The notes under the pieces: generated by a model | Told to the model about the DNA's origin: nothing | What the model saw: only the letters and a program-made list of their open reading frames with translations | Databases searched by the model: none | Assembly: GCA_019239775.1 (NCBI GenBank) | Contig: JAFAZN010000098.1 | Span: 19,594-83,593, forward strand | Direction of reading: 5' to 3' | Length of the DNA stretch: 64,000 nucleotides | DNA from: Chloroflexota bacterium | GTDB lineage: Bacteria; Chloroflexota; UBA6077; CF-72 | Position numbers and translations under genes: made by a program | Shown here: piece by piece, positions 33,763 to 43,138 of the stretch | How the letters are laid out: every line of letters begins with the position of its first letter | How positions within the stretch are numbered: position 1 is the stretch's first letter

Positions 33763-35496
33763 TCAGGAAAGAAGCGCGGCCGACGAAGAGGCGACGTCCA
33801 GCAGCTCCATCTCCAGCCGCCAGTAACCATCGAAGCGGGTGCGCTTCAGGCGGAAGGCGGTATCCAGCAGGTCGCCGGTGTGGAATTGCGTCGCCAGCTG
33901 ACCGTGGTCGAAGAACACGGCTTCGACAGGCACCGTGTCGAAGGCGCGGAAGCGCGCCCGCCAGTGCTGGCCGCCGGCGCCCAACTGCCGGCTTTCCGTC
34001 AGGCGCAGGCCTTTCGCGGCGAATGTCGGATACTGAAAGCCGGCGCCAAAAGGAGCCAGCCGTTCCAGCGAACGAGCGAACTCATACGAGATGGTTTCGG
34101 GCCTCAGATACCCGTCGATCCACAAGATTGGCTCCAGCCGTTCGGGAGGCAAAGTCTCGCGGACGGCGTTTTGAAAGCGTTCGACGAGCTCGCCAAGGCG
34201 TGACGCGTGGAGGCTGAAGCCGGCTGCCGCCTGGTGGCCGCCGTAGCGGTCGAACACGTCGTCACACGCCTGCAGCGCTCCAAGCAGATTGAAGCCCTGA
34301 ATGCTGCGACCCGAGCCTGTGACCATACCTTCGCTCTGGCGGTACACCAGCGTCGGCCGGTTGTAGGCCTGAGCGAGCTTGCCAGCAACGAGGCCGACGA
34401 TGCCGCCCGGCCAATCATCACCACCGCACACCAGGGCGTACTCGCCCGATTCGAACTGCGCCTGAACCAGCTCGTGCGCTTCCAGCTCGAAGGTGCGCGT
34501 CAGCGCCTGGCGTTCTTCGTTGAGCCGATTGACCTCAGCGGCCAGCGCAAAAGCCTCCTCGAACGTGTCGGACATCAAGAGTCGATAGGCGATGTTCGGG
34601 TCGTCGAGGCGACCGGCTGCGTTGACTCTCGGCGCGACACGAAAGCCCAGCGCGGCGGCATCCACGTCACCTGGCTTAAGGCCCGACGTCTCGATCAGGG
34701 CCCTGACGCCCGGCCGCGGGAACGCATTCATAATGTTGAGGCCCGCCAGCACCAGGCGGCGGTTTTCGCCGAGGAGCGGCATGATGTCCGCAACCGTGGC
34801 GACGGCAACCAGGTCCAACAGCGGCTCCATCGCCGCACGACCGTCCGGCAGCAGCGCTTCGGCCAGCGCCTGCACGAGCTTGAATGCGACTCCTGCCCCG
34901 CACAGGTAATCGCACGGGTAGCCGCAGTCCGGCCGCCACGGATTGACCAGGGCGTAGGCGTTCGGCAGCTGATCGGGGCACTGGTGATGGTCGGTAATGA
35001 TGAGGTCCACGCCGCGAGCTCGCGCCAGGTCCGCGGCCTCGTGGGAGCTCGAGCCGCAGTCCGCGGTGACGATCACCTGCGCGCCGGCCTGAGCCAGCTC
35101 GTCGACGATGGCGGGAGTCAGGCCGTAGCCGTCCACGAAGCGATTCGGCAGGCGCACACGCGGCTCTATGCCGACCAGGCGCAGGCCGGTGGACAGCACC
35201 GCCGCGGAGTTCACTCCGTCGGCGTCATAGTCGGTGAAGACGGCGACGCGTTCGTTGTTCTGGCGCGCCTTTGCCAATCGCTCCACGGCTCTGGGCACGT
35301 CCTGGAGAAGGTTGGGGTCGTCGGGATCGCGGCACACGCCGGCGAGGAAGTCCTCGCACAACGCGGAGTCGGCCAGGCCTCGGGTGTACATCACCTGGAC
35401 CATTGCCGGATGCACGTCTTTCACGCGCTGGAACAGCGTGCTCGGTGCACGTGGGACCGTACGCCAGATGTACTTGAGGCCGCGGCGCTCGCTCAT
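33763..35496 (-). CDS. recJ: single-stranded-DNA-specific exonuclease RecJ
   Basis: 577 residues from ATG 35496 (MSERRGLKY); the track ORF continues 30 codons into the repeat array. RecJ degrades single-stranded DNA 5'-3' in recombination and mismatch repair. The DHH phosphoesterase motifs are VAVFTDYDADGVNSAAV, VIVTADCGSSS, LIITDHHQCP and the CGAGVAFKLVQ-VATVADIMPL pair; DHHA1 provides FDRYGGHQAAAGFSL, and a C-terminal OB-like part follows. It is convergent with the methyltransferase gene. The 240-bp divergent gap to the aminotransferase contains a repeat array. Confidence 0.94.
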   Translation of the reverse strand: MSERRGLKYIWRTVPRAPSTLFQRVKDVHPAMVQVMYTRGLADSALCEDFLAGVCRDPDDPNLLQDVPRAVERLAKARQNNERVAVFTDYDADGVNSAAVLSTGLRLVGIEPRVRLPNRFVDGYGLTPAIVDELAQAGAQVIVTADCGSSSHEAADLARARGVDLIITDHHQCPDQLPNAYALVNPWRPDCGYPCDYLCGAGVAFKLVQALAEALLPDGRAAMEPLLDLVAVATVADIMPLLGENRRLVLAGLNIMNAFPRPGVRALIETSGLKPGDVDAAALGFRVAPRVNAAGRLDDPNIAYRLLMSDTFEEAFALAAEVNRLNEERQALTRTFELEAHELVQAQFESGEYALVCGGDDWPGGIVGLVAGKLAQAYNRPTLVYRQSEGMVTGSGRSIQGFNLLGALQACDDVFDRYGGHQAAAGFSLHASRLGELVERFQNAVRETLPPERLEPILWIDGYLRPETISYEFARSLERLAPFGAGFQYPTFAAKGLRLTESRQLGAGGQHWRARFRAFDTVPVEAVFFDHGQLATQFHTGDLLDTAFRLKRTRFDGYWRLEMELLDVASSSAALLS

Positions 35497-35579
35497 TTGT
35501 TCTGGGGCGCATCTTAACCGGAATCGCGTCACACCCGGTAGGACTTTTCGCCGCCACTCGCCGGTAGCACGTCCGCGCC

Positions 35580-35700
35580 GCATCACTCCGTAGGGACTTC
35601 AACCCGGAAAGGATTCCACCCTGGTCGGGGACCGTTACTGCGTAAGGATCACCTCCGTGAGCAGGCACGTCCGTGGCGGTCACCTCGGTGGGAAGTGCCG
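35580..35700 (-). repeat. 16-bp-period intergenic repeat array (minus orientation)
   Basis: Read on the minus strand the gap upstream of recJ and the aminotransferase divides into about seven 16-base units with the same cores as elsewhere: ACTTCCCACCGAGGTG, ACCGCCACGGACGTGC, CTGCTCACGGAGGTGA, TCCTTACGCAGTAACG, and so on. The ACGCAGTAACGG segment is shared with the 51.8-kb array. It occupies the divergent promoter region. Confidence 0.7.
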
Positions 35701-35736
35701 AACGGTGGTGCGCGGGACTGGCGCGGGTAGACTGAC

Positions 35737-36930
35737 ATGCCGATGGCAATCACTGTCGCCGAGCGGATGAACCACATCGGTCAGGAGACCGCCTTTGAGG
35801 TGCTGGTGCGCGCCAAAGCCCTCGAAGCGCAGGGACGTTCGGTCATCCACCTGGAGATCGGTGAGCCTGACTTCGACACCCCGGCGCACATCATCGCGCG
35901 TGCGCAGCAGGCGCTCGAAGAGGGCGCCACCCACTACGGCCCGGGCGCCGGCCTGCCCGAGCTGCGCCAGGCCGTCACACGCTATCTCAAAAAATGGCGC
36001 CGCCTCGATGTCGACCCCGCCAGAGTGGTGATCACACCCGGCGCCAAGCCGATCATGTTCTTCGCCATCCTGGCGCTGGTCAACCCAGGCGACGAGGTGA
36101 TGTATCCCGACCCCGGGTTCCCGATCTACGAAAGCATGGCGCGTTTCGTCGGCGGCGTGCCAGTTGCCATGCCACTACGCGAAGAGCGCAACTTCCGCTT
36201 CGACCCCGACGAATTCAAAGCCAAGGTCACCAGCAAGACGCGCTTGATCATCATCAACTCGCCGCATAACCCGACCGGCGGTGTGTTGACCCACGCCGAC
36301 CTTCAGGTCATCGCCGACGTTGCCCGCGAACGCAATATCACCGTGCTCTCCGACGAGATTTACTCAAGACTTCTGTACGCGGGCGAGCACGAGTCCATCG
36401 CCACCTTCGATGACATGCTCGATCGCACGATCATCCTCGACGGCTGGTCGAAGACCTGGGCAATGACCGGCTGGCGCCTCGGCTTCGGCGTGTTTCCACC
36501 TGAGCTGGTGCCACACGTCGAACGGCTGATCTCGAATTCGGTGAGCTGCACCACCAGCTTCGCCCAGGAAGCGGCGATCGCCGCGCTCGAAGGTCCACAG
36601 GACGGCGTAGACCGTATGCGCGAGGAATTTGCGCGACGCCGCGAGGCGATTGTGAAGGGCTTGAACGCGCTGCCAGGCGTGCGCTGCCTCGAGCCGGAGG
36701 GCGCCTTTTATGCCTTTCCCAACATCACGGACACAGGCTTCACCAGCAAAGAGCTCGCCGATCGCCTGCTTCAAGAGGCGGGCGTGGCGAGTCTGTCGGG
36801 GACCGCGTTCGGCGCCTACGGCGAGGGCTTCCTGCGCTTCAGCTACGCCAACAGCCTGGAGAACATCCACGAAGCGCTGCGCCGCGTGAACGCGCTGCTG
36901 GAGTCCGCGGCACCCGTGGCGCGACTGTAA
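35737..36930 (+). CDS. PLP-dependent aminotransferase, class I (AspC-like)
   Basis: 397 residues (ATG 35737; a second ATG two codons on). Fold type I aminotransferase: GEPDFDTPAHI, THYGPGAGLPELRQAV, YPDPGFPIYES, IINSPHNPTGGVL, SDEIYSRLLY, the PLP lysine in LDGWSKTWAMTGWRLGF and the C-terminal RFSYANSLENI with the carboxylate-binding Arg. Likely an aspartate or broad amino-acid aminotransferase; the exact donor cannot be read. Confidence 0.93.
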   Translation: MPMAITVAERMNHIGQETAFEVLVRAKALEAQGRSVIHLEIGEPDFDTPAHIIARAQQALEEGATHYGPGAGLPELRQAVTRYLKKWRRLDVDPARVVITPGAKPIMFFAILALVNPGDEVMYPDPGFPIYESMARFVGGVPVAMPLREERNFRFDPDEFKAKVTSKTRLIIINSPHNPTGGVLTHADLQVIADVARERNITVLSDEIYSRLLYAGEHESIATFDDMLDRTIILDGWSKTWAMTGWRLGFGVFPPELVPHVERLISNSVSCTTSFAQEAAIAALEGPQDGVDRMREEFARRREAIVKGLNALPGVRCLEPEGAFYAFPNITDTGFTSKELADRLLQEAGVASLSGTAFGAYGEGFLRFSYANSLENIHEALRRVNALLESAAPVARL

Positions 36931-36981
36931 CCCTTTCGGGCTTCAGGACATTCGTCGACCAACTCATACTCGCGCAGCCCG

Positions 36982-37275
36982 ATGTCGATTTCTCAGATCA
37001 ACTCTCAGAGCCTGCAGCTGCGCGCGATCACCGCGCTGCGCAACACTGCCGCCGCTACTTCCACCAACGCTACTGCTGCACCTGCGCGTCAGGCGGACTC
37101 AGTTGAGCTCTCCGCGTCCGCGCGTGCGCTTACGAATGCAACACAGTCCGTGGAAGCGACATCCGACGTTCGCGAGGATCGCGTAGCTGCCATCAAAGCG
37201 GCAATTGCCAACGGCACGTATTCCGTGAATAGCCGCGGCCTCGCACATGCCATGGTCCGCGCCGCGCTGAAGTAG
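36982..37275 (+). CDS. flgM: FlgM-like anti-sigma-28 factor
   Basis: 97 residues. The C-terminal half matches FlgM: DSVELSASARAL followed by VREDRVAAIKAAIANGTYSVNSRGLAHAMVRAALK, the helical region that binds sigma-28 (FliA). The N terminus is disordered and rich in Ala, Asn and Thr, as usual. FlgM holds sigma-28 inactive until the flagellar hook is finished. No flagellar genes are in the window, but the next gene is a chemoreceptor, so a motility locus or regulon is likely elsewhere. Confidence 0.8.
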   Translation: MSISQINSQSLQLRAITALRNTAAATSTNATAAPARQADSVELSASARALTNATQSVEATSDVREDRVAAIKAAIANGTYSVNSRGLAHAMVRAALK

Positions 37276-37284
37276 ACGCGCCGC

Positions 37285-37300
37285 GTTCCCGCCTGGGAAC
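37285..37300. terminator. possible hairpin after flgM
   Basis: Arms GTTCCC and GGGAAC around GCCT, 9 bp after the flgM stop, in a GC-rich gap of 63 bp before the chemoreceptor gene. There is no T-run, so it is at best a weak or Rho-assisted terminator or an mRNA stabiliser. Confidence 0.3.
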
Positions 37301-37338
37301 CTCACGCGCGGCATCCGCGTGCCGATTCTCTAAACCGC

Positions 37339-39819
37339 ATGTCCGTTCGCAAAACCGCTCAGCGGCGACCCTGGCGAATCGCCCGGCTGAACCCCGGCCA
37401 CTGGCCCGTCGCGGTGAAATTCATCGCCTTGTGCGTCGGGACCTCCGCGGCCCTGGCCATCGGCTTGAGCAGCATGGGCTACCTTCAGGCCCGCGCCGGC
37501 TTGCAGCAGCAGGCCGAAGCCGCACTCACCTCTGACGCCCTGATTGTCACCAGCGCCATCGACGACTGGCACGCCAGGCGTTGGCACGACCTGCAGCTCG
37601 TTGCCGCCATGCCGGCCGTGCAGAGGGTGGTCGCAGCAGGCAGTATCGCTGCCGCCGATCCGGCCGACGTCAAGACGGCGCAGGACGCCCTCAACAGCGT
37701 TGCGGCCGGCTCACCCGAGATCGACTCCGTCGCGCTGATCGAGCCGACGCAAGCCGAGTTCTTCATGACCACCGACAAAGCCTCGCTGGGCAACAAGTCA
37801 CCTCAGCGCGACTATGTCCAGGAAGCGCTCAAAGGCAGGCTGTTCGTCACTGGCGTCACCATCTCGACGATTACCAACAAGCCGTCGATCTTCCATTCCG
37901 CCCCGGTGAAAGACGCCAGCGGCAAGATCCTGGGAGTCATCCGGACTCGATCGAACCTCGACCAGGTCGCGGCCGCCGTCGATGCCGCGCGCGGTCGGGT
38001 TGGTTCTGGTGGGACCGGCGCGCTGCTGGACGCCAACGGTCTGGTGATTGCCAACGGCATCAACCCCGACTGGCTGCTGCGACCAGTGATGCCGATCAAG
38101 CCTGATACCGAGCAGGCGCTGCTCAAGGGCAGCCAGTGGGGCACAGCCACCACTGCGCGGAGCGCGCTCGGTGAATCCGACCTGGCCCAGGCCGTTGGCG
38201 CGAAGCAGACAACAACCTTCGCGTGGACGAGCGGTGGTGTGGCCTACCAGGCCATCGCCCAGCCACTCGGCGCCACCAACTGGACCTACGTTGCGGCCGA
38301 GCCTGTTTCTACCTTCGACGCCAGCGCACGCGACTTTCTGCGCAACGCGGCGATCGCCGGCGTGATCGGGCTGTTGCTCGCCTCGGCCCTGGCACTGGTC
38401 TTCGGTCGGCGCATCGGAGCCGCGATCAAGCGCGTCGCGCTCGCGGCGCACTCGCTGGCGCGCGGTGATCTCGACTGTGAGATCGCGACCACGTCTCGGG
38501 ATGAGATCGGCCAGATGGCCGAAGCCTTCCGTACCATGGTCATCTACCAGCAAGGCATGGCCGCGGTGGCAGAGGCAATGGCTCGCGGCGACCTGTCAAA
38601 GGACGTGCAGCCGCTGTCCGACCGCGATCGCCTCGGGAACGCGTTCGCCAGTATGGTGGTGAACCTGCGCCAGCTCGTGGGCGAAGTGAGCGTGGCCGCC
38701 GTGGCCGTCGCCGAGCGCTCGGCGCAATTGGGACTGAACTCACAGTCCACCGGCGCCGCCGCCGAGCAGGTTGCGGCCGGCATGGGCACGGTCGCCGAGG
38801 GCCTGCTCAGCACGCATCACAACGTCGAAAACACCAGTAGCACGGTGAGCCAGCTGGGTCAGGCCATCTCGAGTGTGGCGAGCGGCGCGACCGACCAGGC
38901 TCAACAGACGCAGTCCGCGTCGACTGGCGCCATGAACCTGGCAACCCAGATCGAGGACGTCGCCGAACGCGCCGATCACGTGGCCGCGACCAGCCAACAG
39001 ACTCGCACGGCTGCCGAGGATGGCGCCCGCGCCGTCGACCAGACGACGACCGCGATGTCGAACATTCGCGTGGTGGTCGAGTCGGCGGCGAGCAAAGTCA
39101 AGGAGTTGGGCGGCCTCGGTGAGAAGATCGGCGCCGTTGTCGAAACAATCGACGACATCGCCGAGCAGACCAACCTCCTTGCGCTGAACGCGGCGATCGA
39201 GGCCGCGCGTGCGGGTGAGCAGGGTCGCGGGTTCGCCGTGGTGGCGGATGAGGTCCGCAAGCTGGCGGAACGCTCGTCGCGCGAGACCAAGCAGATCGCT
39301 CAACTCATCGGCCAGGTGCAGGCTGGTACGCGGGAAGCCGTTGTCGCCGCCGAAGAAGGCAGCACCCAGGTGGGCGTTGGGACCGCCAAAGCGGAGCAGG
39401 CTGCTTCGGCGCTCGCCCAGATTCGCGCCGCGGTTGACGCCAGCGCGGGACAGGTCCAGGAGATTGCCGTTGCGGCTCGCCAGATGGCGGACGGCGCGCG
39501 CGCGGTCACCGACGCCATGAACTCCATCTCAGCGGTGGTTGAAGAAAACACCGCGGCGACCGAGGAGATGGCGGCGCAGGCCGCGGAGGTGGACTCCGCG
39601 ATCCAGTCGATCGCGACGGTCAGTCAGAAGCAAAGCGCCGCGATCGAAGAGATCACCGCGGGGGCCGAGGAGATGAGTGCGCAGATCCAGCAGATCAGCG
39701 CCGACGCGCAGGAGATGGCCAACGTGGCCGTCAGCCTGCGCGAGCTGGTGGCGCAATTCCAGCTCACCGGCAGTGAGCCAGTGGCGCTCCAGGGCGCCTT
39801 TGCGCGCAAGGCCGCATAG
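37339..39819 (+). CDS. methyl-accepting chemotaxis protein (Cache-type sensor)
   Basis: 826 residues. One membrane segment near residues 25-48, an extracellular Cache-like sensor domain to about residue 325 ([46 protein letters not shown]), a second membrane segment ([20 protein letters not shown]), a HAMP domain and probably a second HAMP-like repeat, then the MCP signalling coiled coil with the hairpin tip [38 protein letters not shown]. It signals to CheA/CheW in response to a small ligand. It follows flgM by 63 bp. Confidence 0.95.
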   Translation: MSVRKTAQRRPWRIARLNPGHWPVAVKFIALCVGTSAALAIGLSSMGYLQARAGLQQQAEAALTSDALIVTSAIDDWHARRWHDLQLVAAMPAVQRVVAAGSIAAADPADVKTAQDALNSVAAGSPEIDSVALIEPTQAEFFMTTDKASLGNKSPQRDYVQEALKGRLFVTGVTISTITNKPSIFHSAPVKDASGKILGVIRTRSNLDQVAAAVDAARGRVGSGGTGALLDANGLVIANGINPDWLLRPVMPIKPDTEQALLKGSQWGTATTARSALGESDLAQAVGAKQTTTFAWTSGGVAYQAIAQPLGATNWTYVAAEPVSTFDASARDFLRNAAIAGVIGLLLASALALVFGRRIGAAIKRVALAAHSLARGDLDCEIATTSRDEIGQMAEAFRTMVIYQQGMAAVAEAMARGDLSKDVQPLSDRDRLGNAFASMVVNLRQLVGEVSVAAVAVAERSAQLGLNSQSTGAAAEQVAAGMGTVAEGLLSTHHNVENTSSTVSQLGQAISSVASGATDQAQQTQSASTGAMNLATQIEDVAERADHVAATSQQTRTAAEDGARAVDQTTTAMSNIRVVVESAASKVKELGGLGEKIGAVVETIDDIAEQTNLLALNAAIEAARAGEQGRGFAVVADEVRKLAERSSRETKQIAQLIGQVQAGTREAVVAAEEGSTQVGVGTAKAEQAASALAQIRAAVDASAGQVQEIAVAARQMADGARAVTDAMNSISAVVEENTAATEEMAAQAAEVDSAIQSIATVSQKQSAAIEEITAGAEEMSAQIQQISADAQEMANVAVSLRELVAQFQLTGSEPVALQGAFARKAA

Positions 39820-39842
39820 CCACCTCGCACGGTCGTCACTAA

Positions 39843-39890
39843 CGCAGTGATGTCCCTACGGAGGGCGGTTCCGCTGAGGACCTCTGCGCT
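39843..39890 (+). repeat. short 16-bp-period repeat remnant
   Basis: The 78-bp convergent gap between the chemoreceptor and amidase genes contains about three 16-base units: CACTAACGCAGTGATG, TCCCTACGGAGGGCGG, TTCCGCTGAGGACCTC. The first two share ACGCAGT and CCCTACGGAG with the arrays at 35.6 and 51.6 kb. Confidence 0.55.
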
Positions 39891-39897
39891 CGAGGCG

Positions 39898-41322
39898 TTA
39901 TGCGGCTACGGCGGCCAGCGGCGGGCGCATTGTGTGCCACGCTGTGGCGGCCTCGTAGGCTGCGGCCACGCGCAGGGCCAGGGCTTCGCTGAAGGCTGGG
40001 GTCATCACCTGCAGGCCTACTGGCAGGCCGTTTGCAGTGAAGCCGCAGGGCACGCTGATCGCCGGCATGCCCGTCAGGTTGCACGGCACCGTCGCGCGGT
40101 TCGCAATGGTTCGCGGTGCCACTCCAAGTGGTCCGGCCACCTCCAGCGTCCGACCGATCGCCGGCGCTGGCAGCGGCACCGTTGGGCCAACCACCACGTC
40201 AACCTCTCCAAAGGCAGCCGCAAAGTCCTGCTGAATCAGCCGGCGCATCTGCTGCGCCGCCAGGTACTCGACCGCACGCACCAGCAATCCCCCGCGAATG
40301 CGCGCCAGCACGTCGGCGCCGTAGTCCGAAGGACGTTCGCGCAGCCAGGCAGCGTGCCAGGAGGCAGCCTCACTGCTCATGATGACGTTGCCTGCGACCT
40401 GGGCGTGAGCAACATGCGGCAGCGACACCTCCTGCACCGTGGCCCCTAGGCCCTCCAGCACAGAGATCGCCGCGCGCACCAGGCGATCCGTCTCGGGCTC
40501 GATCACCTCGAAAAAGTACTCACGCGGGACGCCAATGCGTAGCCCTTCGACCCCGCGCTCGAGGTCGACTGAGAAGTCGGGCACCGCGTCGGAAGCGCTG
40601 GCTTCATCGCGGGGATCGTGACCAGCGATGGCCTGGAGCAGCAACGCACAATCGGCCACCGTGCGGGCGATCGGCCCGATATGGTCCAGCGACCAAGCCA
40701 GCGGGAGTGCGCCCGCACGACTCACACGACCGTACGTTGGCTTCAGCCCGACCACGCCGCACCAGGCGGCTGGTGCGCGAATGGAGGCGCCGGTGTCGCT
40801 GCCCAGGCCACCTGCGCACAGGCCGGCCGCGACAGCCGCCGCGGTGCCGCCGCTGGAGCCTCCTGGCACACGTTCGGTGTCCCACGGGTTGCGGACCGCA
40901 CCGAAGTGCGGGTTCTCGCTAGTGATGCCGAAGGCAAACTCGTGCAAGTTCTGCTTGCCCATGACGATGGCGCCCTGCTGCCTCAGTTTGGCGACAGCCG
41001 CTGCATCGGCGGTCGAGACGTTGTCGCGCAGGATGCTCGAGCCCATGGTGTTGGGCACACCGGCGACATCGAGCAGGTCTTTGATGCCGAGGGGCACGCC
41101 GTGGAGTGGGCCCCGGTACTGGCCACCGGCAATCTCGGCCTCGGCGCGTTTGGCGTCCTTACACGCGGGCTCGGCCATGACGGTGATGTACGCGTTCAGG
41201 ATTGGGTTGAGTTGCTCGACGCGCGCGAGATAGGCCTCGGTGACCTCCACGGGCGAGACCTGCTTTGTGAACAGCAGCGCGCTGAGCACTGAGATCGAGA
41301 GCCAGGGCAGCTCCTCAGGCAT
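39898..41322 (-). CDS. amidase signature family hydrolase (GatA/AtzF-like)
   Basis: 474 residues from ATG 41322. The Ser-cisSer-Lys triad is visible: Lys in LGIKDLLDVAG, the loop Ser in RVPGGSSGGTAAAVAAG, and the nucleophile Ser in GSDTGASIRAPAAWCGVVGLKPTYGRVS, with Ala where the family usually has a second Gly (DTGGS). It hydrolyses amides; it could be a stand-alone amidase rather than the tRNA amidotransferase, since no gatB is adjacent. The preceding 61-residue gene overlaps its start and may be its small partner. Confidence 0.9.
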   Translation of the reverse strand: MPEELPWLSISVLSALLFTKQVSPVEVTEAYLARVEQLNPILNAYITVMAEPACKDAKRAEAEIAGGQYRGPLHGVPLGIKDLLDVAGVPNTMGSSILRDNVSTADAAAVAKLRQQGAIVMGKQNLHEFAFGITSENPHFGAVRNPWDTERVPGGSSGGTAAAVAAGLCAGGLGSDTGASIRAPAAWCGVVGLKPTYGRVSRAGALPLAWSLDHIGPIARTVADCALLLQAIAGHDPRDEASASDAVPDFSVDLERGVEGLRIGVPREYFFEVIEPETDRLVRAAISVLEGLGATVQEVSLPHVAHAQVAGNVIMSSEAASWHAAWLRERPSDYGADVLARIRGGLLVRAVEYLAAQQMRRLIQQDFAAAFGEVDVVVGPTVPLPAPAIGRTLEVAGPLGVAPRTIANRATVPCNLTGMPAISVPCGFTANGLPVGLQVMTPAFSEALALRVAAAYEAATAWHTMRPPLAAVAA

Positions 41323-41500
41323 CGGCGCGTGGCCCAGGGGTAGAGCGCAGCGGCGGCTCCGTGCCCTTGAGGTCTTGGGGCGGAAATGCCGCGACGGCCT
41401 GCGCCAGCGCGGCATACCAGTCGGCCAGCGCACTGGCTTCCATGTCAGTTAAACGCGCGCCGATCACAGGGCGAACGTCCTCCGCCGAGAGCTTCGTCAT
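41315..41500 (-). CDS. small AtzG/GatC-like partner of the amidase
   Basis: 61 residues (MTKLSAEDVRPVIGARLTDMEA ... FPPQDLKGTEPPLRSTPGPRADA), ending 8 bases inside the amidase gene. The helical N-terminal half and the extended C-terminal tail with EPPLRS recall AtzG/DUF4089 and GatC proteins, which wrap around their amidase subunits and stabilise them. The track's longer ORF begins inside the divergent ABC-2 gene. Its ATG is only 13 bp from that gene's ATG, so the two promoters must overlap coding sequence. Confidence 0.65.
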   Translation of the reverse strand: MTKLSAEDVRPVIGARLTDMEASALADWYAALAQAVAAFPPQDLKGTEPPLRSTPGPRADA

Positions 41501-41513
41501 ACTGACAGCGTAG

Positions 41514-42224
41514 ATGGCTCCGCTTTTGGCGCAATTGCGCGTGGAACTGATTTTGACCTTGCGCCGGGCTGAGAGCCTGCTCATCACCGTGGTGGTGCCG
41601 GTGGTGCTGCTGGTGTTCTTCGGCGCGGTCGCCGCCAATCCGCCTGATTTCCTTGTGCCGGGCCTGCTGGCGCTGGCGGTGATGTCCACGAGTATGGTCA
41701 GCCTCGGCATCGCCACTGCCTATGAGCGCTACTACGGCGCGCTGAAGCGCCTGCTTGGCTCGCCGCTGCCGCGCAGCAGCCTGATCGCGGCCAAAACGCT
41801 GTCGGTCATTTTGATAGAGATCGTGCAGGTCGTCGTCCTGGCCGGCATTGCCAGGCTGATGTTCGGCTGGACCCCGACAGGCTCGCTACCAGAGGCCGTG
41901 GCGGCGCTGGTTCTGGGCAGCGCCGCGTTCGCTGGCCTCGGGCTGCTGATGGCCGGCAGCCTGCGGGCCGAGGCAACCCTGGCCATCGCCAACGGCCTGT
42001 ACCTGGTGTTCTTGCTGCTGGGCGGGTTCATCCTGCCCCTCGACAGGCTGCCAGGCCCGATCGGGATTGCCGCGCATGCGCTGCCCGCCGCGGCACTCAC
42101 CGATGCCACGCGCGGTGCGCTCAGCGATGTCTCAGCTCAGGGCGTCGTTGGCCCGTTAGCGCTGCTCGCGGCCTGGGCCGTGGTCACTCTGGGCGCCGCG
42201 GCACTGACGTTTCGCGCCGAATAA
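41514..42224 (+). CDS. ABC-2-type transporter permease, orphan
   Basis: 236 residues with six membrane segments: LLITVVVPVVLLVFFGAVA, FLVPGLLALAVMSTSMVSLGIATAYERYYGALKRLLGSPLPRSSLIAAKTLS, and later LVFLLLGGFILPLDRLPGPIG. The ERYYGALKRLLGSPLPR loop is typical of the ABC-2/DrrB group, which export drugs, lipids or polysaccharides. No ATPase gene is next to it. It converges with ccmD and ccmC; the heme exporter CcmB has a different pattern, so I do not call it that. Confidence 0.82.
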   Translation: MAPLLAQLRVELILTLRRAESLLITVVVPVVLLVFFGAVAANPPDFLVPGLLALAVMSTSMVSLGIATAYERYYGALKRLLGSPLPRSSLIAAKTLSVILIEIVQVVVLAGIARLMFGWTPTGSLPEAVAALVLGSAAFAGLGLLMAGSLRAEATLAIANGLYLVFLLLGGFILPLDRLPGPIGIAAHALPAAALTDATRGALSDVSAQGVVGPLALLAAWAVVTLGAAALTFRAE

Positions 42225-42337
42225 CGTCGCTGCGCTGCGAGCAGTCGCGATCGCAGGTACAGCAGGTACGCCAGCAAGACCGCGACGGTGATCCCGAACG
42301 CGGACAGCAGAAACGGCGCGTAATGATCAAGCGGCAA
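42137..42337 (-). CDS. CcmD-like small membrane protein
   Basis: About 66 residues from TTG 42337: PLDHYAPFLLSAFGITVAVLLAYLLYLRSRLLAAQRR, one membrane helix followed by basic residues, as in CcmD, which holds CcmC to CcmE in heme export. It overlaps the ccmC stop by 11 bases. Its C-terminal tail runs 88 bp antisense into the ABC-2 gene, so either the stop is real and the genes overlap or the end is shorter. Too short for the track as a separate entry. Confidence 0.5.
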   Translation of the reverse strand: MPLDHYAPFLLSAFGITVAVLLAYLLYLRSRLLAAQRRYSARNVSAAAPRVTTAQAASSANGPTTP

Positions 42338-42995
42338 GCGGAGCCTCGCCCAGCACCGCGGCCAACTCGTCGCGTTCGATCTCGGAGCGAACTCGAACGA
42401 GGAATGCATACAGCGCCGTGAACGCCACGAGCGAGAGCAGCAGAATCCAGACGATGGTGCTCGACGGCTGCTGGTCAGCGAGCGGGCCAATCGCCGGCGG
42501 TGGATGAAGCGTGCGCCACCAGTACGACGACATGTAGACGATCGGGACGTCGACGAACGCGATGATGCCCACAATCGCCGCGAAGTTGGCGCCGCGTGGG
42601 GGCTCGGCGTAACTGCGCACCATCAGGTAGGCCAGGTACATGAACCACAAGATCAGCGTGGTGGTGAGCTTTGGATCCCAGCTCCACCACGTGCCCCAAA
42701 TCGGGTAGCCCCAGATGGCACCGGTGATCAGCACGAGCGTGGTGAAGACCAGCCCAACCTCTGCCGAGGCGCGACCCAGGTGATCCCACCGCGGGTTGCG
42801 GGTACGCAGATACGCGATGCTCGCGCCGAAAACGACGAAGAACGCGAGGAACGCATCCCACGCCATTGGCACGTGGAAGTACACGATGCGGCCGGCGTCG
42901 CCCTCACCGCTGATCGGTCCGGCGACGAAGAAGATGCCGTAGGTCGCCACGGCCAGCATGAGGAGCGAGGCGTAGCCGAGAACGCGAGTGGCCAT
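42327..42995 (-). CDS. ccmC: heme exporter / cytochrome c assembly protein CcmC
   Basis: 222 residues from ATG 42995 (MATRVLGYASLL); the track's longer start lies in the marR promoter region. Six membrane helices, the heme-handling tryptophan motif WGYPIWGTWWSWDPKLT and flanking histidines in IVYFHVPMAWDAFL and RTLHPPPAIG. CcmC loads heme on CcmE for cytochrome c maturation. Followed by ccmD; ccmA, ccmB and ccmE are not in the window. Confidence 0.92.
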   Translation of the reverse strand: MATRVLGYASLLMLAVATYGIFFVAGPISGEGDAGRIVYFHVPMAWDAFLAFFVVFGASIAYLRTRNPRWDHLGRASAEVGLVFTTLVLITGAIWGYPIWGTWWSWDPKLTTTLILWFMYLAYLMVRSYAEPPRGANFAAIVGIIAFVDVPIVYMSSYWWRTLHPPPAIGPLADQQPSSTIVWILLLSLVAFTALYAFLVRVRSEIERDELAAVLGEAPLAA

Positions 42996-43138
42996 CGTGG
43001 TGTGCGCGAGACACCGTACCGCCTTGCGCGCAACCGCTTCAAACCGAGGTCCTTGCCAAAACCGAAAACGTTGATCCAGACAAACCCGGTACGCTGATAC
43101 GTGTAAACGTGAACGCCCGACCTGACCCAACGACCGTC

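Noticed and set aside
41514-42224. CcmB heme exporter permease
   Set aside because: It lies near ccmC but on the opposite strand, and the ERYYGALKRLLGSPLPR loop is of the DrrB/ABC-2 type, not CcmB.
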